This document shows, in pieces, positions 9,002 through 16,909 of a stretch of DNA of 24,206 nucleotides (position 1 is the first letter of the stretch; each line of letters opens with the position of its first letter). Under the pieces are notes generated by a model that did no database searches, was not told the DNA's origin, and worked only from the letters and a program-made list of their open reading frames with translations. The DNA is from a virus. The position numbers and the translations under genes are program-made. The stretch lies in the IMG/VR virus record IMGVR_UViG_3300020371_000053, positions 1 through 24,206 of that record. One strand, written 5' to 3'.

Positions 9002-9766
9002 ATGCACATTAATTACGTAGATCCTGACGATATTAAAGTTAATCCAGATGCTGTCATCAACAACAAAAAGATAGGAGAAAAGAATCATTCTCTTATTGTT
9101 GTTGATGACTTTTTAGTGGATCCAAATAAATTTATTGAGAACTTTGTTCAACATGTTCCTGTTACCCTAAACAGAGTAGCAGATGACTCTATAATGCCTG
9201 GATGGATTGGAGAAATTGATCCTAGATTGAAAGAAGTTGATGCTGCATGTACTCAACTTTTGGATATGTATACCGACTTCGATATTCCAGATAATGAAAT
9301 TGATAGGTATCGTTGGAACTACCAATTAAACGTAATTCATGGTGGTTCTGAGGTTGTAAAAAAATCATTACAACCACATATTGATCCAGCAATGTATGCA
9401 TGGGTTTTATATCTAAATCAAGATGATGATTGTAGAGGTGGTACAGCATTCTACAAACATTCTATGTCTGGGGATATGAACCTAGAACATATCGATAAGT
9501 CTTGGAAAAGAACTGCGGATTATTGGAAATTTAAGGAATGGCAATTTGAAACTATTAGAGATACTCAGAATGATTATGTAGAGTTTGATTCTGATAATAT
9601 GGATGATGCTTGGGAAGAGTATCACTTTGAACCAATGAAATTCAATAAATTGATTCTCTATCCATCATACATTTATCATACTGCCCTTATGAAACAAAAC
9701 TGGTTTTTGGACACTCCAAGAATCAGTGTATCTGGATTTATTCATCACTCATGGTTCAACAATTAA
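9002..9766 (+). CDS. 2OG-Fe(II) oxygenase-like protein, DUF6445-type
   Basis: This 254-residue protein is a distant paralogue of the product of 300-1028. Counting from the ATG at 9002, H126-I-D128 and H226 are the probable iron ligands and R240 the probable 2OG-binding arginine. CRGGTAFYKH follows the HxD strand, and KFNKLILYPSYIYH carries the distal histidine. The N-terminal VVDDFLVDPNKF matches the family start. A GTG at 8999 immediately before is a less likely start. The gene follows a late promoter in the fiber stop codon and overlaps the next gene by 16 bases. Its place between fiber and adhesin-like genes suggests action during virion assembly, but this is inference and the substrate is unknown. 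Confidence 0.75.
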   Translation: MHINYVDPDDIKVNPDAVINNKKIGEKNHSLIVVDDFLVDPNKFIENFVQHVPVTLNRVADDSIMPGWIGEIDPRLKEVDAACTQLLDMYTDFDIPDNEIDRYRWNYQLNVIHGGSEVVKKSLQPHIDPAMYAWVLYLNQDDDCRGGTAFYKHSMSGDMNLEHIDKSWKRTADYWKFKEWQFETIRDTQNDYVEFDSDNMDDAWEEYHFEPMKFNKLILYPSYIYHTALMKQNWFLDTPRISVSGFIHHSWFNN

Positions 9767-10320
9767 AAGATCATATTCATACCCATAATAATGTTCTGAG
9801 TACATCTGATCACAAGCACTTCTTAGATCTGTGTAGTAAATTTGAGTTTGAGTTTACTGAACCAAGAGATGTATTTTATAGTCTAGAATCTATGAGATCA
9901 CATATATGTCTAGATCGTGATGAACATAGAGATCTATGGAATTTATGTCACAAAGTGATGCTGAAAACTATTCCACAGATATATCATCATTATCAAGATA
10001 TTTTACCTAAAGATGATGATCTTTACGATAAATATAGTGGATACTGGTTATGTAAGTATCCTGAAGGTAGTGGCATATCTTATCATGCAGATCTTGACGG
10101 TGATGCTGGTTCAGTTACTGTTTCATATGCAATCAATGATGATTATGAAGGTGGAGAATTGAGATTCTGGAAAGAGTTGAGTTTGGAAAAAGAATCCAAC
10201 TCTGTTCACATCTATCCAAGTAATTTTTTATATCCACATGAAGTAACGCCAGTAACTGCGGGTACAAGATATTCGATAGTTTGTTGGTTTGGTTATCAAA
10301 AAGGACAAGATTGGAGTTAA
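9751..10320 (+). CDS. 2OG-Fe(II) oxygenase, prolyl-4-hydroxylase-like
   Basis: This 189-residue protein is a single double-stranded beta-helix domain. YHADLDGD gives the HxD ligands (H112, D114). YEGGELRFW is the usual strand after the first ligands, and HIYPSNFLYPHEVTPVTAGTR contains the distal H163 and 2OG-binding R173, ten residues apart as in prolyl and lysyl hydroxylase relatives. The N-terminal 90 residues look helical and are not recognised. The ATG at 9751 lies inside the end of the upstream oxygenase gene, which suggests coupled translation. The next gene starts two bases after its stop codon. Confidence 0.82.
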   Translation: MVQQLKDHIHTHNNVLSTSDHKHFLDLCSKFEFEFTEPRDVFYSLESMRSHICLDRDEHRDLWNLCHKVMLKTIPQIYHHYQDILPKDDDLYDKYSGYWLCKYPEGSGISYHADLDGDAGSVTVSYAINDDYEGGELRFWKELSLEKESNSVHIYPSNFLYPHEVTPVTAGTRYSIVCWFGYQKGQDWS

Positions 10321-10322
10321 AA

Positions 10323-11387
10323 ATGGTAGAACTAGAAAGACTTGAAAGAGTACAACAATCAGGAAAATATCCCAATCTTCTTACATCCACCGATGTTGAG
10401 AATGTCAAGGCGGTTGTTGAAGCAAATCCAAGTCTATTTGCTTATGGTTGGTCCGATAAAAGATCCACAAGAAGAGATTCTGGTGCAACTTTTTCAAAGA
10501 GATCTGATGGAACTAACCTCTATGGATTCTGGTTCAATCATCCAGCAAGAACTGGAAATCATAGACTTTGGGATGGTCACATTTTAAGAAATAACTTATT
10601 TAATTATTCATCTGAAGAGATTGGTTATTGGTTTAGCGCAGATGATCTTACATATCCAGAGGAAGAACATATTAGTCTGGATTCTGTGCCATTATTTGAA
10701 CCATCTATTATGAATCTATGTTCTCTCGCTTCAGAAATCACAGGGAGAACTCAAGTTGCCGATCTAAAAAATGCACTAGACCTTATTAAGAACATAGATG
10801 ATCTAGAAGATCTCGATTATACTATTAATTACATTATTGTAAACAGAAAGAGACAGACACTAGAAATTGGACTAGAAAAAACCGAAAATGAAACTAGATT
10901 TACTCCATTAGTAGAACATTTAACAACAGAAGGTACTGGTGCGAGAAGAAATTGTATAGCAGTTTCTGAACTTATTCAAAGAGATTTTTTAAGTCAGAAT
11001 GGAGACAATGTTACATCGTTTACTCTGAAGTATGGACCAGGAGGATTGCCAGAAGAAACTACTTTTGTTATTTCAACAACACATAGTAAACTTGCTCCAG
11101 TAGGTACTTCGCCGCAAGATAACTATCAAGTCTTCCAATCAAGATCTGCATCACATAGAAACTTTGTCTGTGGAACATCAAGTATTTGCAATGAATATGG
11201 TTGGATTAAAGAAGTCATTAAAAATGAGATCGACATCTGGGAAGATGAAGATCTCTTAGAAAATGTTTATGGAGTAACTAAGATTACTGCTAATGAGTCT
11301 GGAACTGTAACTGAAATTATCTATGGATTTAGTGGACCAAAAAGTGGCAATCAACCAACGTTTACAGCACCACTGATTAAAGATTAA
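10323..11387 (+). CDS. Unknown protein in late fiber-region operon
   Basis: I do not recognise this 354-residue protein. It is soluble-looking and acidic, with no signal peptide or membrane segment. Features include a Trp/Gly/Asn-rich stretch (LYGFWFNHPARTGNHRLWDG, about residues 67-86), a Leu/Asp-rich helical stretch near the middle, and a beta-rich C-terminal part. I chose the ATG at 10323 because it sits just after the upstream stop codon; in-frame codons from 10281 would overlap the oxygenase gene. It is the last gene of the late unit that begins at 9002. Its stop codon overlaps the stop codon of the convergent glycine-rich gene. Position suggests a fiber accessory or virion protein, without direct evidence. 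Confidence 0.7.
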   Translation: MVELERLERVQQSGKYPNLLTSTDVENVKAVVEANPSLFAYGWSDKRSTRRDSGATFSKRSDGTNLYGFWFNHPARTGNHRLWDGHILRNNLFNYSSEEIGYWFSADDLTYPEEEHISLDSVPLFEPSIMNLCSLASEITGRTQVADLKNALDLIKNIDDLEDLDYTINYIIVNRKRQTLEIGLEKTENETRFTPLVEHLTTEGTGARRNCIAVSELIQRDFLSQNGDNVTSFTLKYGPGGLPEETTFVISTTHSKLAPVGTSPQDNYQVFQSRSASHRNFVCGTSSICNEYGWIKEVIKNEIDIWEDEDLLENVYGVTKITANESGTVTEIIYGFSGPKSGNQPTFTAPLIKD

Positions 11388-13057
11388 GTGAGTCTAAATC
11401 CTCCACTATGACTGGTGGTAAAGTTACCAAAACCGCCACCACCGCCGCCATTTTGTCCATCTCTTCCATTGCGGTCGCCTCTGAAACCGCATCCGCCCTC
11501 TTGCTCTCTGCCGTTTTCTCCTTTTCCTCCCTTTTGTCCGCCTGATCCATTGCTACAGAAGTTACCTCCTGAACCTCCATCACCACCTCTACCACCTTTT
11601 CCTGCTCCACGTCCTTCTCCGCCTTGACCGCCTTGACCACCTTCTCTGTAATCACCTTGATTCATTTGTCTCCAAGAACTTCCAGTCCAACGGTATCCTT
11701 TTCCTGATCCACCTCGGCCTCCATCGCCGCCTCTTCCTCCCTTACCACCATTTTTTTCACATTTTTTCTTACTGCCCCAGCAGAAGTAACCTGAACATCT
11801 TTTAACGGAACCGTGTCCTCCACCTCCGCCATCTCCTCCGCGACCACCGCCGCCTCCACCACCACCAGCACCTCGAATCCTATTGGTGAAATCACCATTG
11901 CGAATCTCTAAGTAAGAAGCAACGTGCATAGCGTGTCCACCTGCTTGACCACCTCCACCATTTTCACTCCCAGGATCTCCAGCAAAACCAAGAACTTTTC
12001 CATTTACTCTAAGTTCATTGTCTCCACCAGAACTATTATTCCATCTAAATCCTGGTTGAGACTGACTCAATGAACCACAGTGTCCAGTGATAACAATTCT
12101 TTTATTAAAAGAAGTATTTGTCCAAATTGTTTCGTTATTAACAATTTGCCATCGTGCATTTAAGTGTGCAAAGTTACCGTTGCAATTATAAACAACACCA
12201 GTAGCAACATCTCTTAGTTCTGATGCAGCAAATCGACCACTAGTAGGAACCTGATTGTTAACACTAACATTAACAACCGCTTTACCTCTATAGTATTCCG
12301 ACAGTTTGACAGGATTACTTCCACCTAACTGTTCTTGGAAACCACTCCATTTCAGATCACCACTACCGCCAAATTTTCTCGTGTAGTTTGTGACAACCTG
12401 TCCACCACCAATCTCAAAGTCTGCAATTTGATTACCTCCTCCAAGTGCCTGTTGAAGTTCTGGAGAAAGATCCGAAATCTGTTCCCCATTCATCATCGCA
12501 GTGCGAGGATACTTGAGAGTGAAAGATTCTGTCTTAGTATCTACAGACATGGCAAGATCTCCCTCATCAATATTGACATGATGTAAAGTCTCATCATCAC
12601 TGTCTATGATGTAGATCTTATTTTTATCGCCATCATATCTTCCAGCAAATGCAGAGATCCATCTCGCACAGTCTCTAAGATCTCTATTTGATTTGTAAGG
12701 GACTCCATTATCTCTAAAGATACAGTCTACAAATACAATATCGCCAGATGAGTGACCAACAAACTTTCCAATGGGTCCATCATCAGCAAAAGGTGTATTT
12801 TCTACAAATGTTCCTCTAATTATAATGTTGTGTTGACCGTTGGTTCTTTTTTCATCATAAAAGTCATGTTGAAACCACACATAACACTTGAAATCTCCTA
12901 CAGTTGAGAGTGTCTTATACACCTGCTCATCTGCCATGTATGAATAGTAATTAATAGGCATTTCGGGAGGAACAGGATTGTTGTCAATCTCTTCTTCCTT
13001 ACGATGTTCTTCTAAAGAATATGTACCCTCAAACAATTCTTCGTTGTTATCCAACAT
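11384..13057 (-). CDS. Glycine-rich adhesin-like tail protein
   Basis: This 557-residue protein ends in a long glycine-rich region (about 357-547) with runs of Gly and many GGxGGxGG patterns, interrupted by a Cys/Lys-rich insert (CSGYFCWGSKKKC, 421-433). Residues 252-258 are LSEYYRG, a short motif seen in many phage tail proteins, here between beta-rich segments. The N-terminal 200 residues are acidic and not recognised. Glycine-rich sandwiches of this sort form the receptor-binding part of T-even gp38 adhesins, so a host-recognition tip is the best guess. Homology to gp38 itself is not shown. The gene is transcribed alone on the minus strand from its own late motif (13082-13088) and converges on the gene at 10323. 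No clear Shine-Dalgarno sequence precedes ATG 13057. Confidence 0.8.
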   Translation of the reverse strand: MLDNNEELFEGTYSLEEHRKEEEIDNNPVPPEMPINYYSYMADEQVYKTLSTVGDFKCYVWFQHDFYDEKRTNGQHNIIIRGTFVENTPFADDGPIGKFVGHSSGDIVFVDCIFRDNGVPYKSNRDLRDCARWISAFAGRYDGDKNKIYIIDSDDETLHHVNIDEGDLAMSVDTKTESFTLKYPRTAMMNGEQISDLSPELQQALGGGNQIADFEIGGGQVVTNYTRKFGGSGDLKWSGFQEQLGGSNPVKLSEYYRGKAVVNVSVNNQVPTSGRFAASELRDVATGVVYNCNGNFAHLNARWQIVNNETIWTNTSFNKRIVITGHCGSLSQSQPGFRWNNSSGGDNELRVNGKVLGFAGDPGSENGGGGQAGGHAMHVASYLEIRNGDFTNRIRGAGGGGGGGGRGGDGGGGGHGSVKRCSGYFCWGSKKKCEKNGGKGGRGGDGGRGGSGKGYRWTGSSWRQMNQGDYREGGQGGQGGEGRGAGKGGRGGDGGSGGNFCSNGSGGQKGGKGENGREQEGGCGFRGDRNGRDGQNGGGGGGFGNFTTSHSGGFRLT

Positions 13058-13081
13058 GCCTAATATGGTCTACGTTAGCCT

Positions 13082-13088
13082 TATTTAT
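13082..13088 (-). promoter_or_regulatory. Late promoter motif for the minus-strand adhesin gene
   Basis: TATTTAT on the plus strand reads ATAAATA on the minus strand. It lies 24 bases upstream of the minus-strand ATG (13057). It forms a mirror pair with the plus-strand motif at 13093-13099, separated only by CCTA. Confidence 0.65.
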
Positions 13089-13092
13089 CCTA

Positions 13093-13099
13093 ATAAATA
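13093..13099 (+). promoter_or_regulatory. Late promoter motif for the small coiled-coil gene
   Basis: ATAAATA lies 21 bases before the ATG at 13121 and is the plus-strand half of a divergent late promoter pair. Confidence 0.65.
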
Positions 13100-13120
13100 C
13101 TAAAAAACGTGAGATTTATC

Positions 13121-13291
13121 ATGGCAAACTATCAAGCAGAACTTACTCAACGCGCTGAGTCATTAAAAATTGAATTGCAGGAAATGCAAAAGAGTTTTGA
13201 ACTGAAAAGAGAAGAGTTTCTCAAAGTTCAAGGAGCATTAGAAATGCTTCAAGTATTGGAAAAGGATAAAGCAGAAGAGGATGATGATTGA
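13121..13291 (+). CDS. Small coiled-coil protein
   Basis: This 56-residue protein is charged and almost entirely predicted helix, with heptad-like spacing from about residue 5 to 50 and an acidic tail ending EEDDD. It has no membrane segment. I chose the ATG at 13121, which follows the late motif by 21 bases; a GTG at 13109 would add four residues. It is the only gene between the divergent late promoter and the terminator at 13325, so it forms a one-gene late transcript. Similar short proteins are common in cyanomyoviruses, but I cannot name a function. A minor virion or scaffold component is possible. Confidence 0.75.
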   Translation: MANYQAELTQRAESLKIELQEMQKSFELKREEFLKVQGALEMLQVLEKDKAEEDDD

Positions 13292-13324
13292 ACTCTGACA
13301 GAGTAATTGTATCAAGATGCCAAG

Positions 13325-13350
13325 GGTCGGTCAAGTGCCGACCCATTTTA
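13325..13350 (+). terminator. Rho-independent terminator
   Basis: GGGTCGG (13325-13331) pairs with CCGACCC (13339-13345) around loop TCAAGTG, followed by ATTTTAATTT. It ends the one-gene late transcript and insulates the early promoter 22 bases downstream. Confidence 0.8.
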
Positions 13351-13371
13351 ATTTCTTATGGGTTGGGGGGT

Positions 13372-13400
13372 TGACAATCCTGCCATAACCTGACATACTA
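13372..13400 (+). promoter_or_regulatory. Sigma70-like (early) promoter
   Basis: TTGACA (13372-13377), a perfect -35, is followed after 17 bases by CATACT (13395-13400), a four-of-six match to the -10. The predicted leader (about 13407-13462) contains the small hairpin GGGGTTTCCCC (13414-13424). It would drive the DUF262-HNH operon using host RNA polymerase. Confidence 0.7.
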
Positions 13401-13462
13401 CTTTTGTCTGACGGGGTTTCCCCACGACGACACACACTACAGTCCCTACACGGATTCTTATT

Positions 13463-14947
13463 ATGTCTGGCAAAATTACAGAAGTCGCAGTAAAAGATCT
13501 CTCCACCCGCAAGGTGATGCAGAAGGTCACACAATTCGCTACACTCAAAGATTTTTCTCGAATCGTCAAACAAACTGGTCGCGATTGCACGGTACAACGT
13601 GAGTCTGTTTGGCGTTTCATTCCTGATAAACAGTCCAAGTATATGAGTGCCCTTGCACAAGGTTACTCCGATACTTCCATCTTTCACCTCATCAACCTTG
13701 AGAAATCGGTAGAGATTCTTGAACCGATTGCTCTTTCTTCTGGTGTTCCCCAAGATCTGCAATTCATCGATCACCAGAAGTTGTTCATCTCAAAAGGTTT
13801 CAACTGGGTTCACATCGACGGTGGCAATCGTTCCGATACCATTATGGATTGGTACGACAATAAGATTGCTCTTCAACCTGGAAACTATGTGATCCCTACT
13901 GGTGAAGGTGATCTGGTTCGCTACACTCTGAACAAGACAAACTACTTCACCTATGAAGTATGTTGTGAAGAGTTTCCTGCTCTGGTTGAGTTTATCGACA
14001 ACCAAACGATTGCATGGATCGAGTATTCTGGTCTCAATCGTGAAGAACGTCGCGATTTGTTTGAACGTCTGAATGATAACGAGAACCTCAACACTGAGGA
14101 ACTTCGTAACTGCAGCACATCTGAGATCTGCACAAACATTCGTGAACTGAACTATAAGTACAAGGATCGCTTTGTACTTGACAATGAGAAGAAGACTTTT
14201 GTTCTCAAGTCTAATGCAGAACGCTACAAGTTCTGTGCATACCTTGCATCTCTCCTGAACTTCTATACTTTCCGTGGTCAGGTTGATGCTTTCTCTCCCA
14301 AGACTCTCGACTCTGATTACAACTCAAACTCTGAGGCAGAGAACAACTTCAAAGACTTCAAAAAGTTCTTTGAATCTACTTTCATGCCGATGGTAAAGTA
14401 TATCGGTGATTTCACCAAACTTGGTGGTGCTCGTAACCGTCTGATTGATCTTTACTGTGCTCTGGTTGAAATCTATGCAGAGGGTGATGAACTTCATCGT
14501 CTAGATAACAACAAACTGGACTATCAATCCTTCCTTGAGTGTTATCTTGAGTTGGTTGGTAAGTATTGGGGTGAGGAAGAAGCACGGTTCGAGACTGGTC
14601 GTTCTTCCTGTAAGTTCAAGGATCTGTATGGTGCTAACACCAATTACAAGATGAAGCACCGTCTGGAACTTATCCGTAATGAGTTCATCCCCATGTTGAA
14701 AGAACGTGGTATTGTTGTCACTAAGGATAAGACTCGTTATTTCCCTCAGGAATGGCGCCGTATCTTGTGGTCTCGTCAACAGGGTAAGTGTGCTCTGACT
14801 GGTGAAATCATCCCCATCACTGATGTTGAGAACGGTGATAAGGTTCACATCGATCACATCATTCCCCACTCAAAAGGTGGCAAGACAGTGATGGAGAATG
14901 CTCAACTTACCCTTGCTGGTCCTAATATGGAAAAGAGTAACAAATGA
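13463..14947 (+). CDS. DUF262-HNH endonuclease-like protein
   Basis: This 494-residue protein has two recognisable ends. The N-terminal half looks like DUF262 (ParB/sulfiredoxin-like fold, found in GmrSD and other nucleotide-dependent nucleases): QRESVWRF near 46-52, IDGGNR at 118-123 in place of the usual DGQQR, and LFERLNDNENLNTEELRN (199-216), matching the family's second signature. The C-terminus is an HNH nuclease motif: C443, D464-H465, N479 and N488, ending six residues later. The third HNH position is N, and only one of the usual zinc cysteines is present, so a zinc-free HNH fold is likely. All of the roughly 28 Arg codons are CGN, unlike the neighbouring oxygenase genes. It begins the early operon and overlaps the next gene by four bases. 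Roles in host DNA attack, exclusion of rival phages or mobility are all possible. Confidence 0.8.
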   Translation: MSGKITEVAVKDLSTRKVMQKVTQFATLKDFSRIVKQTGRDCTVQRESVWRFIPDKQSKYMSALAQGYSDTSIFHLINLEKSVEILEPIALSSGVPQDLQFIDHQKLFISKGFNWVHIDGGNRSDTIMDWYDNKIALQPGNYVIPTGEGDLVRYTLNKTNYFTYEVCCEEFPALVEFIDNQTIAWIEYSGLNREERRDLFERLNDNENLNTEELRNCSTSEICTNIRELNYKYKDRFVLDNEKKTFVLKSNAERYKFCAYLASLLNFYTFRGQVDAFSPKTLDSDYNSNSEAENNFKDFKKFFESTFMPMVKYIGDFTKLGGARNRLIDLYCALVEIYAEGDELHRLDNNKLDYQSFLECYLELVGKYWGEEEARFETGRSSCKFKDLYGANTNYKMKHRLELIRNEFIPMLKERGIVVTKDKTRYFPQEWRRILWSRQQGKCALTGEIIPITDVENGDKVHIDHIIPHSKGGKTVMENAQLTLAGPNMEKSNK

Positions 14948-15519
14948 CTTCATATCCACTATTTCCAACTCTAGTGGAAGAGTATGACCTTTCGGGGTCC
15001 TCTGCTCTTTCCACATTTAAGGAGATTATTGATACTCAGGGACAGAAAGGACATCACTTTCTTGCTGTCACTGGGGAATCAAGTCATGGTCGTTGGGATC
15101 CATTTAGAGTTGATGGATCCCGTCCATTGGTTGATCTCGTAGTGGAATGTATGCAGCACTATGTTGATAAGGTACAATTAAATCCAATCATGATTGGTAA
15201 TGCATGGTATAATGAGTTGCCTCCTGGTGGTTGGACAAAGAGACATCGCCATGAGTTTAGTACAATTAGTGGTGCATTATATTTGAAGTTGCCAAAAAAT
15301 AGTGGAGATCTTTATTTCGTTTCTCCTCTCCAAGGATATAGAATGTGTGAGTTACATAATGGTCCATCAGAATGGAATGAGTATGAACATGACATGCCAA
15401 TTAAAGAAGATCATTTATATCTTTTCCCTAGTTGGTTAGAGCATGGTAGTAGAGAAAATAAGAGTGATGAGAGTAGAGTGACCGTTAGTTTTAATACCTC
15501 ACCATATTTCCCCGATTAA
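14944..15519 (+). CDS. 2OG-Fe(II) oxygenase, TIGR02466/2OG-FeII_Oxy_5-like
   Basis: This 191-residue protein fits the putative 2OG-Fe(II) oxygenase family common in cyanophages. Visible signatures are NAWYNELPPGGWTKRHRH with H101-x-H103 (this family has HxH where others have HxD), ISGALYL directly after, LYLFPSWLEHGS with distal H167, and R178 in SRVTVSFN as the likely 2OG ligand. It opens with YPLFPTLVEEYDL, the usual start of the family. The ATG overlaps the stop of the nuclease gene, and the next gene starts five bases after its own stop codon, so all three are probably one operon. The substrate is unknown. Confidence 0.85.
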   Translation: MTSYPLFPTLVEEYDLSGSSALSTFKEIIDTQGQKGHHFLAVTGESSHGRWDPFRVDGSRPLVDLVVECMQHYVDKVQLNPIMIGNAWYNELPPGGWTKRHRHEFSTISGALYLKLPKNSGDLYFVSPLQGYRMCELHNGPSEWNEYEHDMPIKEDHLYLFPSWLEHGSRENKSDESRVTVSFNTSPYFPD

Positions 15520-15524
15520 CAATA

Positions 15525-16238
15525 ATGGAAATTTTTGAAATTCTACCATCACCTCTCGCCGTAGTACCTTGTCCCTTTCATGAAAAAATGAAAAGGACAA
15601 TTTTTGATGAGATGGAGAAAATAAAGGATACTGATTGGACAAAATGGGGATCTGATGAACTAAAACATATGGACTCATGTTCATTTCTCGATCTACCTGA
15701 GTTGGAAAGATTGTCCATTTGGATTGAGGAACAAGCAGAGATATTTTGTAGAGAAGTTAAAGGAGATCACCTTGTAGATGGTGTCATCGTAACTGATAGT
15801 TGGTTAAATGTTTGTGCTCCTGGCGGTATGCAGGGACCACATTATCACACTAATTCATATCTTAGTGGACTCTATTATGTTAATTTTGACGCAGACATTC
15901 ATGCGCCAACGTATTTCTATAAGACACAGAGTTCCCATATGTTTGCTCCATCGACTCCGAACATATCACTGATGACTGATAAGAATACAAAATATACTGA
16001 ACCTCAACCATTTACGGCACAAGAGGGAGAGTTAATCTTATGGTCATCGGAATTGATTCATGGATATAAACCCAATCAAGGAGATACTAGGGTTACATTA
16101 TCTTTTAATATAATGCCTAAGGTTGTAACTAGTGGAGAGTATGGGTGGAAGGTTGAGAAACTGTCCCCCAGAGACCGTCTGGCATGTGTGGAGAACAAAA
16201 AATCTGGTAAGATATGGGGAGTTCCACATTTCCAATGA
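15525..16238 (+). CDS. 2OG-Fe(II) oxygenase, TIGR02466/2OG-FeII_Oxy_5-like
   Basis: This 237-residue protein is a paralogue of the preceding product. It shows SWLNVCAPGGMQGPHYH with H106-x-H108, LSGLYYVNF, GELILWSSELIHGY with distal H179, and R189 in TRVTLSFN. It is longer than its neighbour because of an insertion after the HxH strand and a basic C-terminal extension (about 200-237) that is not recognised. Tandem arrangement and order suggest an old duplication followed by strong divergence. Its stop overlaps the start of the small gene at 16235. Confidence 0.85.
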   Translation: MEIFEILPSPLAVVPCPFHEKMKRTIFDEMEKIKDTDWTKWGSDELKHMDSCSFLDLPELERLSIWIEEQAEIFCREVKGDHLVDGVIVTDSWLNVCAPGGMQGPHYHTNSYLSGLYYVNFDADIHAPTYFYKTQSSHMFAPSTPNISLMTDKNTKYTEPQPFTAQEGELILWSSELIHGYKPNQGDTRVTLSFNIMPKVVTSGEYGWKVEKLSPRDRLACVENKKSGKIWGVPHFQ

Positions 16239-16393
16239 CCTACTCATTTACTGCCACAGTTCGCACACAAAATGAAGGTCTCAAACAATTTGTGTTTGAG
16301 TCTATCTCTATGAACGCACAAGATGCAAAGATTCAGTGTGAATCTATGACTGGCGGTGAGGTTGTTCACATCCGACCGACCAATCTCTCCTAA
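16235..16393 (+). CDS. Small unknown protein (52 residues)
   Basis: The frame opens with an ATG overlapping the upstream stop (ATGA) and runs 52 codons to TAA 16391-16393. The product starts MTYSFTATVRTQNEG and ends EVVHIRPTNLS. It looks like a small soluble alpha/beta protein with no membrane segment. The tight coupling to the oxygenase gene and the regular codon pattern support a real gene. Function is unknown. About 77 bases without a clear promoter or terminator follow. Confidence 0.65.
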   Translation: MTYSFTATVRTQNEGLKQFVFESISMNAQDAKIQCESMTGGEVVHIRPTNLS

Positions 16394-16470
16394 CCACCTG
16401 TTAAAGTGTCACACAGACGCTCCTAGAGGGGTCTCAGGGGTGTATTCTATAAAGGTCAAAGAGATCAACC

Positions 16471-16884
16471 ATGACAACCACAACCACCACAAGTGTTCTG
16501 AGTCGTGCTGAGTCACTCTGCGAGGCATTGGTTCAAAACTTCATCAAATACTCGATCAGATCTCACTTGCGTAGTGCTCTGACTTCTGATACACTTTATG
16601 GGTCCAAGTATCATCAACAACGTGCAGAAGAACTTGAGAATGGTATTGGTGCCTATAAGTTCTACATCGAGAGTGGACGTAAGTACCACAAAATCTGGAT
16701 GGAGACTGATGACAACTCCCGATCAGTTCATGCATTTGTTGATAAAGTGACTGGTGATGTATATAAACCTGCATCAGTCAAATCACCCGCTAAAGGTGTT
16801 CGATTCAATCTCATGAATGATGCCTCTTTTAATCAGGTTATCTCTACATGTGATTGGGCAGGTAGTTACCTTTACATGCGATAA
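16471..16884 (+). CDS. Unknown phage protein (137 residues)
   Basis: This 137-residue protein begins with a run of Thr (MTTTTTTS), continues as a predicted helical stretch (ESLCEALVQNFIKYSIRSHL) and ends in a beta-rich part with WMETDDNSRSVHAFVDKVTG and SYLYMR. It has no signal peptide or membrane segment. I know proteins of this type only as conserved cyanophage hypotheticals. AAGAGATC upstream of the ATG could serve as a weak ribosome binding site. Its stop codon overlaps the late motif for the next gene. Confidence 0.7.
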   Translation: MTTTTTTSVLSRAESLCEALVQNFIKYSIRSHLRSALTSDTLYGSKYHQQRAEELENGIGAYKFYIESGRKYHKIWMETDDNSRSVHAFVDKVTGDVYKPASVKSPAKGVRFNLMNDASFNQVISTCDWAGSYLYMR

Positions 16885-16887
16885 ATA
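16881..16887 (+). promoter_or_regulatory. T4-type late promoter motif (ATAAATA)
   Basis: ATAAATA overlaps the upstream stop codon (TAA 16882-16884) and lies 23 bases before the ATG at 16910, the same arrangement as at 8975. Confidence 0.6.
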
Positions 16888-16909
16888 AACCGCTCACATA
16901 GAACTTATT

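Noticed and set aside
10028-10034. ATAAATA as another late promoter
   Set aside because: It lies in the middle of an oxygenase gene with no start codon 20-30 bases downstream that opens a likely gene.
11415-11627. Proline-rich open frame on the plus strand
   Set aside because: It is the reverse complement of the glycine-rich repeats of the minus-strand gene (GGN codons read as CCN).
16394-16470. Promoter or terminator in the gap before the gene at 16471
   Set aside because: TATTCT and TATAAA occur, but no -35 box lies at a suitable distance, and the only hairpin is imperfect with no T-run.
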